Source: Chromohalobacter sarecensis (GTDB lineage Bacteria > Pseudomonadota > Gammaproteobacteria > Pseudomonadales > Halomonadaceae). From it: DNA of 64,000 nt. Both the position numbers and the translations under genes were made by a program. The stretch is from NCBI RefSeq assembly GCF_023061135.1, contig NZ_JAKGAN010000004.1, positions 248,001 through 312,000 on the forward strand. Direction: 5' to 3'. The notes below the pieces were generated by a model that was not told the DNA's origin, searched no databases, and was given only the letters and a program-made list of their open reading frames with translations. Each line of letters begins with the position of its first letter. Position 1 is the first letter of the stretch. Positions 42,249 through 50,289 of the stretch are shown in pieces.

Positions 42249-42268
42249 TTGTAGCCTAAAAGCTACAA
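42249..42268. promoter_or_regulatory. Inverted repeat, probable toxin-antitoxin operator
   Basis: TTGTAGC-CTAAAA-GCTACAA, 7-bp arms with a 6-base spacer, abutting the toxin start codon. Position and symmetry fit autoregulation by the HTH antitoxin. Confidence 0.6.
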
Positions 42269-42698
42269 AAGGGAATGGGCGCATTCGGCATGTCAGCCTG
42301 GCTGGCGAATACGGGTGCGGCGTGGGGATGGGACGCTCCATCGATGAATCGTTCCACGCAGAAGTCATTCAGTACCTCACGTCGCGTGTGGTGATGCAGG
42401 AAAGGCAGCTGTACATTCACACACGGCCTGCCTGCCAGCTTTCCGCAGCGGCACCTCGTGGCGTGATAGTAGCCATGTGCCCCAAACTCTGCGGCAATAT
42501 CTCCTCTGCTTGCGTCCCTCACTCTCTGCCATTGCCCGTGTGGCGGTTTTCCTGCCGATCTGATGGGGCGCTATGACGATATGTCCCCAAAGATAGTGAT
42601 ATTACAAGGTATGGGATGATATGTCCTGACAACAAAAAAGGGCCCGAAGGCCCTTGTTTGCTGGTCTCGTGACACTTTCTGATATGCCCTGAAACCCT
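42269..42698. other. Element DNA between the toxin gene and ssrA
   Basis: About 430 bp without a convincing gene; the short open frames on both strands have no family resemblance. It holds the ssrA terminator (42632-42655) and three related 9-12-base units: GACGATATGTCC (42575-42586), GATGATATGTCC (42615-42626) and TGATATGCCC (42680-42689). These could be integrase arm sites or other leftovers of the element. Confidence 0.5.
42632..42655 (-). terminator. Terminator downstream of ssrA
   Basis: On the minus strand AAGGGCC-TTCG-GGCCCTT is followed by a T-run (TTTTTTG). It lies about 48 bases beyond the tmRNA CCA end. Confidence 0.75.
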
Positions 42699-42716
42699 TG
42701 TTTGGTGGAGGCGGGG
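42699..42716. repeat. ssrA-proximal copy of the att-like direct repeat
   Basis: TGTTTGGTGGAGGCGGGG covers the tmRNA acceptor end including CCA plus 4 bases beyond; it is identical to 41488-41505. The crossover would preserve the tmRNA. Confidence 0.7.
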
Positions 42717-43082
42717 GGAATTGAACCCCCGTCCGCCGGTACTCACCCATCGGCTCTACATGCTTAGGTCCGTCTTTTAGTTTAGCGCCTCTGGCTCCGA
42801 CGGGCAGGATCCAGCGACGCGATTCCTCTAAGTTTTAGCGGCTGACGCGAGGACAAAGCCAGCCGCGATCCCATCAGTCTGAGCTCGTATCCCATCGGTG
42901 ATGAATGGGCACATCACCTCCGGGCCGGACTAGAAGCTAGCAGTTGTTACGCTGCCAGCGCGCCCTGAGCATAGTTGTCGTCGTTTGCGACTATTTAGTC
43001 GTAACGTTTGATTTACGAGATACGTTACGCTCTCGGCATGCACCTCAGGGATTGTCACCGGCGTCGAAGCCATGTCGCCCCC
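42703..43082 (-). ncRNA. ssrA: Transfer-messenger RNA
   Basis: One-piece tmRNA of about 380 nt on the minus strand, CCA encoded. The 5' GGGGGCG pairs with CGCCUCC of the 3' acceptor arm (one G-U). The T-arm GGGGG-UUCAAUU-CCCCC is intact. The tag reading frame starts at GCA (42986-42988) after UAGUC and encodes ANDDNYAQGALAA followed by UAA (42947-42949). tmRNA with SmpB frees stalled ribosomes and marks the incomplete protein for proteolysis. smpB lies 121 bp upstream on the same strand. The 3' end serves as an integration target here. Confidence 0.97.
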
Positions 43083-43202
43083 GTTCAGCTTACAGTCTAA
43101 CAGGTTGGGATGCCTTGAGGCTAGTTCAACCCCATCGCCACGGCTTTTCGTGCCTAGGCGTCTGTTTCTCGATGCGCCTTTCTCAATGCGCCCTTGCCGC
43201 GT

Positions 43203-43676
43203 TCAGTGGGCGCGCATGATGCGGGCCTTTTCACGATTCCAGTCGCGGGCCTTTTCCGTGGCGCGCTTGTCGTGCATCTTCTTGCCGCGCACCAGAGCGA
43301 GCTCGCATTTGACCAGGTTCTTCTTCCAGTACAGTTTCAGCGGCACGCACGTATGCCCCTTGTCCTGGGTGCGCGAGAAGATCCTGGCGATCTCCTTGCG
43401 ATGCAGCAGTAATTTGCGTGTACGCGAAGGGTCCGCCACCACATGCGTGCTCACGGTAGTGAGCGGCGTGATATGACTGCCCAACAGCCAAGCTTCGCCA
43501 TTCTTGATCAGGATGTAGGTATCGGTGAGCTGTGCCTTGCCGGCACGCAGGCTCTTGACCTCCCATCCAGACAGCGACAACCCAGCCTCGAAGGTCTCGT
43601 CGATATGGTATTCGAAGCGAGCCTTCTTGTTCTGCGCGATGGTGCTCGAGCCTATATTGCCCTTTTTCTTGGCCAT
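43203..43676 (-). CDS. smpB: SsrA-binding protein SmpB
   Basis: 157 residues. It binds the tRNA-like part of tmRNA and brings it to stalled ribosomes. Features: the oligonucleotide-binding barrel with [26 protein letters not shown] in two overlapping conserved stretches, GSHITPL, and the basic tail [25 protein letters not shown] that enters the mRNA channel (the DKR-DWxxEKARIMR pattern is conserved). It is directly upstream of ssrA on the same strand, so both partners may share a transcript. Confidence 0.97.
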   Translation of the reverse strand: MAKKKGNIGSSTIAQNKKARFEYHIDETFEAGLSLSGWEVKSLRAGKAQLTDTYILIKNGEAWLLGSHITPLTTVSTHVVADPSRTRKLLLHRKEIARIFSRTQDKGHTCVPLKLYWKKNLVKCELALVRGKKMHDKRATEKARDWNREKARIMRAH

Positions 43677-43805
43677 GGAACCTCTACATTACGATGCGCC
43701 GAATCCGCTGCCCCATGAAATGGGGTAAGGCGTGATATCATTCAAGGCCTTGACGTTAACCTTCCATCATACGCGCACGGCGCAACAAAGTCAGCGGAGT
43801 GGTGA

Positions 43806-44246
43806 ATGCCTACGGTCAACCGGTCTGCCTTGGTAAGACATTCATGCAAGGCGATGTTCGATCTGGTCAACGATTTCGAAAGTTACCCTGAATTCTTGCC
43901 GGGATGCCGTCGTGCACGGGTCATCGAGCACGAAGAGGGGCGCTATCTGATAGGTGAGATGACTCTGGCCAAGGGAAGCGTTGAACAGACGCTGGCCACG
44001 CGTAACGATCTCTATCCCTACGAGCGCATTGAGCTATCCTTGGCCGAGGGGCCTTTCAAGCGCCTCAACGGTCGCTGGCTGTTCACACCGATGGGCGAGT
44101 CGGCCTGCCGGGTGAGCTTGGAAATGGAATTCGAATTTTCCAACCGCCTGTTGGGAATGGCGTTTGGCAAGCTTTTTCAGCAAGTGGCCGGCCAATTAGT
44201 CGACGCGTTTACGCGTCGCGCGGATGCGCTTTATGGTCGCCAGTGA
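43806..44246 (+). CDS. ratA: RatA family protein (Coq10/START domain)
   Basis: 146 residues with a START-like lipid-binding fold: SALVRHSCKAMFDLVNDFESYPEFLPGCRRARVIEHEE split across strands, ending FQQVAGQLVDAFTRRADALYG. In E. coli RatA was described as a toxin that blocks ribosome subunit joining, while homologues such as Coq10 bind ubiquinone; which applies here is unknown. It is divergent from smpB, and rnfH follows, as in E. coli. Confidence 0.9.
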   Translation: MPTVNRSALVRHSCKAMFDLVNDFESYPEFLPGCRRARVIEHEEGRYLIGEMTLAKGSVEQTLATRNDLYPYERIELSLAEGPFKRLNGRWLFTPMGESACRVSLEMEFEFSNRLLGMAFGKLFQQVAGQLVDAFTRRADALYGRQ

Positions 44247-44553
44247 CACCGATGCGCATACGCGCGTCAACGTCGAGGTCGCCTTTGCGGAGCCTCATCG
44301 GCAGCATGTCATTGCGCTCACGGTGCCATCGGGGACGTCGGCGCGCGACGTGGTCGCAATGGCCGACCTGCCGGCCCTGTTTCCCGAGCGCGGGACAGAC
44401 TTCTTCAGTCATGCGCCACTGGGAATCTATGGGCAGGCACTGCGTGAGCCGGACCGGCATACGCTAGTGGAAGGAGATCGCGTCGAGGTCTATCGTCCCT
44501 TGGTGGTCGACCCCAAGCAAGCGCGTTTGGCGCGGGCTCGGGGAGACGACTGA
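44233..44553 (+). CDS. rnfH: RnfH family ubiquitin-like protein (RatB)
   Basis: 106 residues from the ATG at 44233; an ATG three codons earlier is also possible. It overlaps the end of ratA by 14 bp. The family shows a beta-grasp (ubiquitin-like) fold: RVNVEVAFAEPHRQHVIALTVPSGTSARDVV, then GIYGQ and the conserved GDRVEVYRPLVVDPKQAR at the C-terminus. Its function is not established; it is named from the Rnf cluster of other species. The start choice is uncertain. Confidence 0.88.
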   Translation: MVASDTDAHTRVNVEVAFAEPHRQHVIALTVPSGTSARDVVAMADLPALFPERGTDFFSHAPLGIYGQALREPDRHTLVEGDRVEVYRPLVVDPKQARLARARGDD

Positions 44554-44569
44554 GCAAGAGGCGACGCGG

Positions 44570-45001
44570 TTACTCTTCCGGTGCGTAGCTGGGGCCTGCA
44601 ACGGGGGCGTTGTCGCCTGGACCGGAGCCTTCCACCGCCGGGCCGGGGCCACTCTGAGTCGAGAGGTCGACATTATTCTCAATGTCGCCTTCACGCTCGA
44701 TGTCGGCCAGCTTGTCGTTCTGGAAGGTCAGCGTCACGCGCTTTTCTTCCACATCGCCATAGGCTTCGTCGAGGTAGAAGACGTAGTCCCAGCGATTCTC
44801 GTCGAACGGGCCTTGCAGTAAGGGGCTGCCCATTACATAGCGTACCTGCTCCTTGGTCATGCCTGTCTCGAGTTGCGAGACCATGTCCTGGGTGATGAGA
44901 TTGCCCTGCGCCAGGTCGCGTTTGTAAACGCCGACGTAGCTGCACCCGCTGACGAGCGCCAGGGCGACGGAAAAGGTGACTGTTTTAATCATGTTTTGCA
45001 T
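44570..45001 (-). CDS. bamE: Outer membrane protein assembly factor BamE
   Basis: 143 residues (or 140 from the second Met). The lipobox LVSGC gives a lipid-anchored Cys at about 20, followed by YVGVYKRDLAQGNLITQDMVSQLETGMTKEQVRYVMGSPLLQGPF, typical SmpA/OmlA domain in several conserved blocks. BamE stabilises the BamABCD complex that folds outer-membrane barrels. The last 40 residues form a polar, Gly/Pro/Glu-rich tail absent from E. coli BamE (113). It is convergent with rnfH and divergent from fur across 78 bp. Confidence 0.93.
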   Translation of the reverse strand: MQNMIKTVTFSVALALVSGCSYVGVYKRDLAQGNLITQDMVSQLETGMTKEQVRYVMGSPLLQGPFDENRWDYVFYLDEAYGDVEEKRVTLTFQNDKLADIEREGDIENNVDLSTQSGPGPAVEGSGPGDNAPVAGPSYAPEE

Positions 45002-45032
45002 TTGCGCCTATCATTCACTATCGTTGCCTGGG

Positions 45033-45060
45033 TTGATCATACCTGACCTACCACGATACT
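45033..45060 (+). promoter_or_regulatory. Candidate fur promoter
   Basis: -35 TTGATC (45033-45038) and -10 GATACT (45055-45060) with a 16-bp spacer, 19 bases before the fur start. I see no convincing Fur box in the bamE-fur gap. Confidence 0.4.
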
Positions 45061-45079
45061 GCGAAGAGCAACCGCAACC

Positions 45080-45532
45080 ATGGCCGATCAGAACCATGAA
45101 CTGCGCAAGGCGGGGCTAAAAGTCACCTTGCCGCGTGTCAAGATCCTGCAAATTCTCGAAAGTACGCAGGACCAACACCATCTAAGCGCCGAGGATGTCT
45201 ACAAGGCTCTGCTCGACGCAGGTGACGATGTCGGTCTGGCAACTGTGTATCGTGTCTTGACTCAGTTCGAGACGGCGGGGCTGGTGATTCGTCACAATTT
45301 CGATGGCGGGCATGCCGTGTTCGAATTGTCGCAGGAAGAGCACCATGATCATATGGTGTGTCTGGAAAGCGGCGAAATTATCGAGTTCTTCGACGACACC
45401 ATCGAGCGGCGTCAACGTGAGATCGCCGAGGAGCACGGTTTCGAGCTCGTCGACCATGCTCTGGTGCTCTACGTACGCCCCAAGGGGTCCAGCGTGACAC
45501 GCCAGGAAGGCTCGGGGCCCGGCAAGAAGTAG
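45080..45532 (+). CDS. fur: Ferric uptake regulator Fur
   Basis: 150 residues. N-terminal winged helix with LRKAGLKVTLPRVKILQIL and the recognition helix VGLATVYRVLTQFETAGLV; metal sites with HDHMVCLESGEIIEFFDD and the His/Glu residues around 80-110. The second Cys of the E. coli CxxC motif is absent (CLES), as in Pseudomonas Fur, so no structural Zn(Cys)4 site is expected. With Fe2+ it represses iron uptake genes. The position between bamE and recN is like that in pseudomonads. Confidence 0.96.
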   Translation: MADQNHELRKAGLKVTLPRVKILQILESTQDQHHLSAEDVYKALLDAGDDVGLATVYRVLTQFETAGLVIRHNFDGGHAVFELSQEEHHDHMVCLESGEIIEFFDDTIERRQREIAEEHGFELVDHALVLYVRPKGSSVTRQEGSGPGKK

Positions 45533-45556
45533 CCTGAGTAGCTAGCGTGCACCGAT

Positions 45557-45590
45557 GACGAAACCGGCCTTCATGGCCGGTTTCGTCGTT
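45557..45590. terminator. Terminator after fur, shared with recN
   Basis: A perfect 13-bp stem (45557-45569 with 45575-45587, loop TTCAT) lies between the convergent fur and recN genes. The T-run is short (GTTTC). Confidence 0.7.
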
Positions 45591-45639
45591 TCGTGCCCCT
45601 CGTCGTCGAGCACGGCTATAGAGTTGGAGCCAGGTTGGC

Positions 45640-47316
45640 TCAGTGCTGGGCGTGCTGGCTTGCATCGAGCATTTCGCGGGCGTGCGCCAATGTACGATCA
45701 GATAGTTTGACGCCACCGAGCATGCGGGCCAATTCGCGTACGCGTCCGGCATCGTCGAGCAGTGCCATGTGCGTCAGGGTCGTATCGTGTTCGGCGCGCT
45801 TTTCGATATGCAGATGATGATGCGCCTGGGCCGCGACTTGCGGCAGATGCGTCACGGTCAGGATCTGTCCCTGGGCGCCGAGTCGCCGCAGTAGCTGGCC
45901 GACGATTTCCGCGATGGCGCCGGATACGCCGACATCGACTTCATCGAAGACCATGCTGGGAGCGCTGCTATGCTGCGCGGCGACGACCTGGATCGCCAGG
46001 CTGATGCGCGACAGCTCGCCGCCCGACGCCACCTTGCTCAGCGGGCGTGATGGCTGGCCGGGATTGGCGCTGATCATGAAACGGACCTGGTCGAGCCCTT
46101 CGGCCTGAGGTGTCTCGCGCGGCGAAATGGCAACCTCGAAGGTCGCTTTGCCCAGTCCCAGGAAAGCCAGTTGCGCCTGCACGGCCTCGCCGAAGTCGCG
46201 CGCCGCTTCGAGGCGTGCCTCGCTGATCGCCCGTGCCTGCTCTCTATAGGCATCGCGGGCCTGCTCCACTTCTTCGCTGAGCGCTTCCAGATCATGCTCG
46301 CCACCTTCGAGGCTCGCCAGTTCGTTGCTCAGGCGTTGATGCAGGCCGCGCAGTTCCTCGGGCATGACATGGTGCTTGCGCGCGATGCGATGCACTTCAC
46401 CGAGGCGGTTCTCGACTTCCGCCAAGCGTTGAGGGTCGAGCTCGGTGGTGTCGACGAAGCGATGCAGCTCGCGCGCCGCCTCTTCGATCTGGATCTGCGC
46501 TTCGCCCAGCATGGCCAGGGCATCTGCCAGTTGGCGTTGGGCCTTTTCGGGGGCGTTTCCCAGGCGGGTGTTGGCGTGATGCAGCAATGACAGCGCGCCG
46601 TGCTCGTCCTGATCGCAACAGTCGGCGGCGAATTGGGCGTCACCCAGGACTTCCTCGAGATTGGCCAACTGAGTCTGTTCGTCTTCCAGCGTTTCCAGCT
46701 CACCTTCAGCGAGTGCCAGTTGATCCAGCTCCTCGACCTGGTAGCGCAGTAGCTGACGCCGTGCCTGGACTTCATCGCCGCTTTCTTGCAGATCGCGCAG
46801 TCGCCGTCGGCATGCTCGCCAGTGGTGAAACTGTTCGCCGAGGGTCACCACGGCCTCGGTCTGGCCGGCATAGGTGTCGAGCAAGCGTAGATGAGTTTCT
46901 TCGCGCAAGAGCGCTTGATGGGCGTGTTGGCTGTGAACTTCGATGAGGTGTTCGCCGAGCGCTCTCAGGTCGCTCACCGTAACCGGTTGGCCGTTGATCC
47001 AGGCCTTGGAGCGCCCCGAGGCGGTGACGACGCGCCGCAGCAAGCACTCCTCTTCTTGCGGTAGTTCACGCTCGGCGAGCCAGGCGCGGGCGTCGGTGAG
47101 TCGGGCGATATCGAAGCGCGCACTGATGTCTGCGCGTTCGCAGCCGTGGCGCACACTGCCCACATCGGCGCGTTCTCCCAGGCATAGCCCCAGGGCACCG
47201 AGCATGATCGATTTGCCGGCACCGGTCTCACCGGTGATGGCGGTCATACCGTCGTGAAGGTCCAGATCGAGGCGCTCGACGATGGCGTAGTCGCGAATGG
47301 CAAGCTGTATCAGCAT
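45640..47316 (-). CDS. recN: DNA repair protein RecN
   Basis: 558 residues, SMC-like. Walker A is GETGAGKS (30-37) near the start, a long coiled coil fills the middle (about 150-370), and the C-terminal half has the signature VASGGELSRISLAIQ, Walker B VFDEVDVGVSG and the switch-like VTHLPQVAAQAHHHLH. RecN acts at double-strand breaks during recombination. Expression is expected to be SOS-controlled, since a LexA box overlaps the promoter. The end faces fur. Confidence 0.96.
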   Translation of the reverse strand: MLIQLAIRDYAIVERLDLDLHDGMTAITGETGAGKSIMLGALGLCLGERADVGSVRHGCERADISARFDIARLTDARAWLAERELPQEEECLLRRVVTASGRSKAWINGQPVTVSDLRALGEHLIEVHSQHAHQALLREETHLRLLDTYAGQTEAVVTLGEQFHHWRACRRRLRDLQESGDEVQARRQLLRYQVEELDQLALAEGELETLEDEQTQLANLEEVLGDAQFAADCCDQDEHGALSLLHHANTRLGNAPEKAQRQLADALAMLGEAQIQIEEAARELHRFVDTTELDPQRLAEVENRLGEVHRIARKHHVMPEELRGLHQRLSNELASLEGGEHDLEALSEEVEQARDAYREQARAISEARLEAARDFGEAVQAQLAFLGLGKATFEVAISPRETPQAEGLDQVRFMISANPGQPSRPLSKVASGGELSRISLAIQVVAAQHSSAPSMVFDEVDVGVSGAIAEIVGQLLRRLGAQGQILTVTHLPQVAAQAHHHLHIEKRAEHDTTLTHMALLDDAGRVRELARMLGGVKLSDRTLAHAREMLDASQHAQH

Positions 47317-47350
47317 GAAAACCTCCGGGCGTCGGAAACGAAGCTGATCT

Positions 47351-47366
47351 CTGTGTGTTTATACAG
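47351..47366 (-). promoter_or_regulatory. LexA box of recN
   Basis: On the minus strand CTGTATAAACACACAG matches CTG-N10-CAG with the preferred CTGTATA left half. It overlaps the -10 and the start region 35 bases upstream of the recN ATG, as in other SOS genes. Confidence 0.8.
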
Positions 47367-47386
47367 TAGTTGGGTGAGGGCTTCAA
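47358..47386 (-). promoter_or_regulatory. Sigma-70 promoter of recN
   Basis: Minus-strand -35 TTGAAG (47386-47381) and -10 TATAAA (47363-47358), spacer 17 bp. The -10 lies inside the LexA box, so LexA binding would block it. Confidence 0.7.
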
Positions 47387-47416
47387 TTGCCAGTCACTGT
47401 AGGCGATATGGGATGA

Positions 47417-47444
47417 CTTGAGATCGTTCATCGCATCCCCATAT
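47417..47444 (+). promoter_or_regulatory. Heat-shock (sigma-32) promoter of grpE-dnaK-dnaJ
   Basis: CTTGAG (47417-47422), 14-bp spacer, CCCCATAT (47437-47444): one base from the sigma-32 consensus CTTGAA / CCCCATNT. It is 58 bp upstream of grpE. Confidence 0.8.
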
Positions 47445-47502
47445 AGGAGGCAATCGCTTATTAGATGCGGCTTCGGGCCGCGCCAGCTGTCAGGAGAAAC
47501 TC

Positions 47503-48135
47503 ATGGCCAAAGACTCGCAGACCCCGACCGAGGAAGAGTTGGCTCGCGCTGAGCGCGATGCCGAACCCCAGCCGGACGACACCACCGGAGACGATGCTGA
47601 GCTCGAAGGTGTCGTCGAAGATATCGAGGCTAACGAGGCTGATGCCGAGGCGCTCGAAAACCCGGAAGCCGACGCGCTTGCTTTGCGTGTCGAAGAATTG
47701 GAGCAAGCCTTGACGGAGTCCAAGGACCAGGCAGCGCGCGCTGCCGCCGAGGCGCAGAACGTGCGTCGTCGCGCTGAGCAGGATAGCGAGAAGGCACGCA
47801 AGTTCGCCCTGGAGAAATTCGTCAAAGAGCTGCTGCCGGTGGTCGACAGCCTGGAAAAAGCACTGGAGTCGATGCAGGAAGGCGCTAGCGAGGTGCATCG
47901 CGAAGGGGTTTCGATGACCCTGAAGCTGCAGCTCGATGTGCTTAACAAGTTCGGTGTGGAAGCCGTCGATCCGCAAGGCGAGCCGTTCGACCCGCAAGTG
48001 CATGAAGCCATGACCATGGTGCCCAACCCCGAGGTTGAGCCCAACACCGTGATCGAGGTCATGCAGAAGGGGTATCTGTTGAATGGACGCCTGGTACGTC
48101 CGGCGATGGTAGTCGTCAGCCAAGCCGCCAATTGA
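47503..48135 (+). CDS. grpE: Nucleotide exchange factor GrpE
   Basis: 210 residues. An acidic, disordered N-terminus (about 1-55, many D and E) leads to a long coiled coil (about 60-110), the dimer stalk, then ENVRRRAEQDSEKARKFALEKFVKELLPVVDSLEKAL-like helices and the beta-domain ending PAMVVVSQAAN. It releases ADP from DnaK. It begins the operon; CAGGAGA precedes the ATG. The family end motif (PNPEVEPNTVIEVMQKGYLLNGRLVRPAMV) is complete. Confidence 0.96.
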   Translation: MAKDSQTPTEEELARAERDAEPQPDDTTGDDAELEGVVEDIEANEADAEALENPEADALALRVEELEQALTESKDQAARAAAEAQNVRRRAEQDSEKARKFALEKFVKELLPVVDSLEKALESMQEGASEVHREGVSMTLKLQLDVLNKFGVEAVDPQGEPFDPQVHEAMTMVPNPEVEPNTVIEVMQKGYLLNGRLVRPAMVVVSQAAN

Positions 48136-48165
48136 TGTGGCAGGGGAGGGATGTGACGCCGAGCC

Positions 48166-48194
48166 CTTGAAAGGCGTGATCCCACCCCCCAAAT
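48166..48194 (+). promoter_or_regulatory. Possible second sigma-32 promoter before dnaK
   Basis: CTTGAA (48166-48171), 15-bp spacer, CCCCAAAT (48187-48194), in the 129-bp grpE-dnaK gap. The -35 is perfect; the -10 differs at one conserved base. Confidence 0.45.
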
Positions 48195-48264
48195 AGACGA
48201 ACAACGAGGCGGCGATGCCGCCGACGAACACGAAACAGTCAAGCAACGATTTTGAGGTATTCCA

Positions 48265-50199
48265 ATGGGACGCATCATCGGTATTGATTTGGGGACCACC
48301 AACTCCTGTGTTGCCATCCTAGACGGCGGCGACGCGAAGGTGATCGAAAACGCGGAAGGCACACGTACCACGCCCTCCATCATCGCCTACACCGACGATG
48401 GTGAGACGCTGGTCGGCCAGGCTGCCAAGCGTCAGGCCGTGACCAACCCCAGCAACACGCTGTACGCGATCAAGCGCCTGATCGGCCGCAAGTTCAAGGA
48501 CGATGTCGTCCAGAAAGACATCAAGATGGTGCCCTACACCATCACCGAGGCCGATAACGGCGACGCTTGGGTCGAGGTCAAGGGCAGCAAGTTGGCTCCG
48601 CCGCAGGTTAGTGCGGAAGTTCTGAAGAAGATGAAGAAGACCGCCGAGGACTATCTCGGTGAAGAAGTCACCGACGCGGTGATCACCGTGCCGGCGTACT
48701 TCAACGACAGTCAGCGTCAGGCCACCAAGGATGCCGGTCGCATCGCCGGTCTCGAAGTCAAGCGCATCATCAATGAGCCGACTGCGGCGGCGCTGGCCTA
48801 CGGCATGGACAAGGCGCGTGGCGACAAGACCATCGCGGTCTATGACCTGGGCGGCGGTACCTTCGATATCTCCATCATCGAAGTGGCCGATGTCGATGGC
48901 GAGACCCAGTTCGAAGTGCTGGCCACCAACGGTGACACCTTCCTGGGTGGCGAAGACTTCGATCTCAAGCTGATCGACTACCTCGTGCAGCAGTTCAAGA
49001 GCGATTCCGGTATCGACCTGTCCGGCGACAGCCTCGCCATGCAGCGTCTCAAGGAAGCCGCCGAGAAGGCCAAGATCGAGCTGTCCGCGGCTCAGCAGAC
49101 CGAAGTCAATCTGCCGTATATCACCGCCGACAACACCGGGCCCAAGCACCTTAACGTCAAGATTACCCGGGCCAAGCTCGAGTCGCTGGTCGAGGAGCTG
49201 GTCAAGCAGTCGCTGGGTCCGTGCAAGACCGCGCTGAGCGACGCCGGCCTGTCCGCGTCCGAGATCGACGATGTGATTCTGGTCGGTGGCCAGACGCGCA
49301 TGCCGCTGGTGCAGTCCAAGGTGGCTGAATTCTTCGGCAAGGACGCTCGCAAGGACGTCAACCCGGACGAAGCCGTGGCCGTTGGCGCGGCAATCCAGGG
49401 CGGCGTGCTGGGCGGCGACGTCAAGGACGTGCTGCTGCTCGACGTCACGCCGCTGACCCTGGGTATCGAAACCCTGGGGGGCGTCATGACGCCGCTGATC
49501 GAGAAGAACACCACCATCCCGACGAAGAAGACTCAAACCTTCTCGACCGCGGATGACAACCAGACGGCCGTGACCATCCACGTGCTGCAGGGTGAACGTA
49601 AGCAGTCGGGCGGCAACAAGTCGCTGGGTCGTTTCGACCTGGCCGACATTCCGCCGGCGCCGCGTGGTGTGCCGCAGATCGAAGTGGCGTTTGACTTGGA
49701 TGCCAACGGTATCCTCAACGTCTCCGCCAAGGACAAGGCCACCGGCAAAGAACAGTCCATCGTCATCAAGGCCTCCGGCGGTCTCTCCGACGAAGAGATC
49801 GACCAGATGGTTGAAGATGCCGAGGCGCATGAGGCCGAGGACAAGAAGTTCGAAGAGCTGGTGCAGCTGCGTAACCAGGCCGACGGTATGGTCCACGCCG
49901 CGCGCAAGACCCTCGAAGAAGCCGGCGACAAGGTCGAGGCCAGCGAGAAAGAGCAGATCGAGACCGCGATCAGCGAGCTCGAGGAAGCGACCAAGGGCGA
50001 CGACCAGGAGCATATCCAGGCCAAGCTCGACGCGCTGACCGAAGCCTCCGGCAATCTGGCGCAGAAGATGTACGCCGAACAAGGCGATGCGAGCGCCGAG
50101 GGTGGCGAGCAGCAAGCCGACGATGGTGCTCAGAAGAAAGAAGACGACGTGGTTGACGCCGAGTACGAGGAAGTCAACGACGACCAGAAAAAGCAGTAA
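48265..50199 (+). CDS. dnaK: Chaperone DnaK (Hsp70)
   Basis: 644 residues. ATPase domain with [34 protein letters not shown] and [29 protein letters not shown] near 335; the linker [19 protein letters not shown]; then the substrate-binding beta-domain and helical lid. The C-terminal tail is rich in D, E and Q and keeps the DAEYEEVND end. DnaK binds unfolded segments in cycles run by DnaJ and GrpE, encoded on each side. The reverse strand also has a very long open frame here, which I consider a shadow. Confidence 0.98.
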   Translation: MGRIIGIDLGTTNSCVAILDGGDAKVIENAEGTRTTPSIIAYTDDGETLVGQAAKRQAVTNPSNTLYAIKRLIGRKFKDDVVQKDIKMVPYTITEADNGDAWVEVKGSKLAPPQVSAEVLKKMKKTAEDYLGEEVTDAVITVPAYFNDSQRQATKDAGRIAGLEVKRIINEPTAAALAYGMDKARGDKTIAVYDLGGGTFDISIIEVADVDGETQFEVLATNGDTFLGGEDFDLKLIDYLVQQFKSDSGIDLSGDSLAMQRLKEAAEKAKIELSAAQQTEVNLPYITADNTGPKHLNVKITRAKLESLVEELVKQSLGPCKTALSDAGLSASEIDDVILVGGQTRMPLVQSKVAEFFGKDARKDVNPDEAVAVGAAIQGGVLGGDVKDVLLLDVTPLTLGIETLGGVMTPLIEKNTTIPTKKTQTFSTADDNQTAVTIHVLQGERKQSGGNKSLGRFDLADIPPAPRGVPQIEVAFDLDANGILNVSAKDKATGKEQSIVIKASGGLSDEEIDQMVEDAEAHEAEDKKFEELVQLRNQADGMVHAARKTLEEAGDKVEASEKEQIETAISELEEATKGDDQEHIQAKLDALTEASGNLAQKMYAEQGDASAEGGEQQADDGAQKKEDDVVDAEYEEVNDDQKKQ

Positions 50200-50225
50200 C
50201 CACGACGTCTGATGCTCGCATGACG

Positions 50226-50254
50226 GCAGCGCGGGGGATGTTCTCCCGCGCTGC
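50226..50254 (+). other. GC-rich hairpin between dnaK and dnaJ
   Basis: GCAGCGCGGG (50226-50235) pairs with CCCGCGCTGC (50245-50254), loop 9 bases, followed by TGTTTG. It may be an attenuator that lowers dnaJ relative to dnaK, or a processing/stability element. It is not a canonical terminator. Confidence 0.5.
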
Positions 50255-50289
50255 TGTTTGCGCAGCGCCGACACGGAGGCGGACCATCC

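Noticed and set aside
42256-42522. 88-codon minus-strand frame in the ssrA element
   Set aside because: No start signal, family pattern or codon bias typical of this genome; it overlaps the toxin-antitoxin promoter area.
42519-42746. 75-codon minus-strand frame running out of the ssrA 3' end
   Set aside because: Its first third is the tmRNA 3' end read as protein (GGRGFNSPRL-type pseudo-protein often annotated beside tRNA genes); no support for translation.
45002-45079. Fur box in front of fur
   Set aside because: TATCATTCACTATC near 45009 has some resemblance, but symmetry to the 19-bp Fur consensus is poor.
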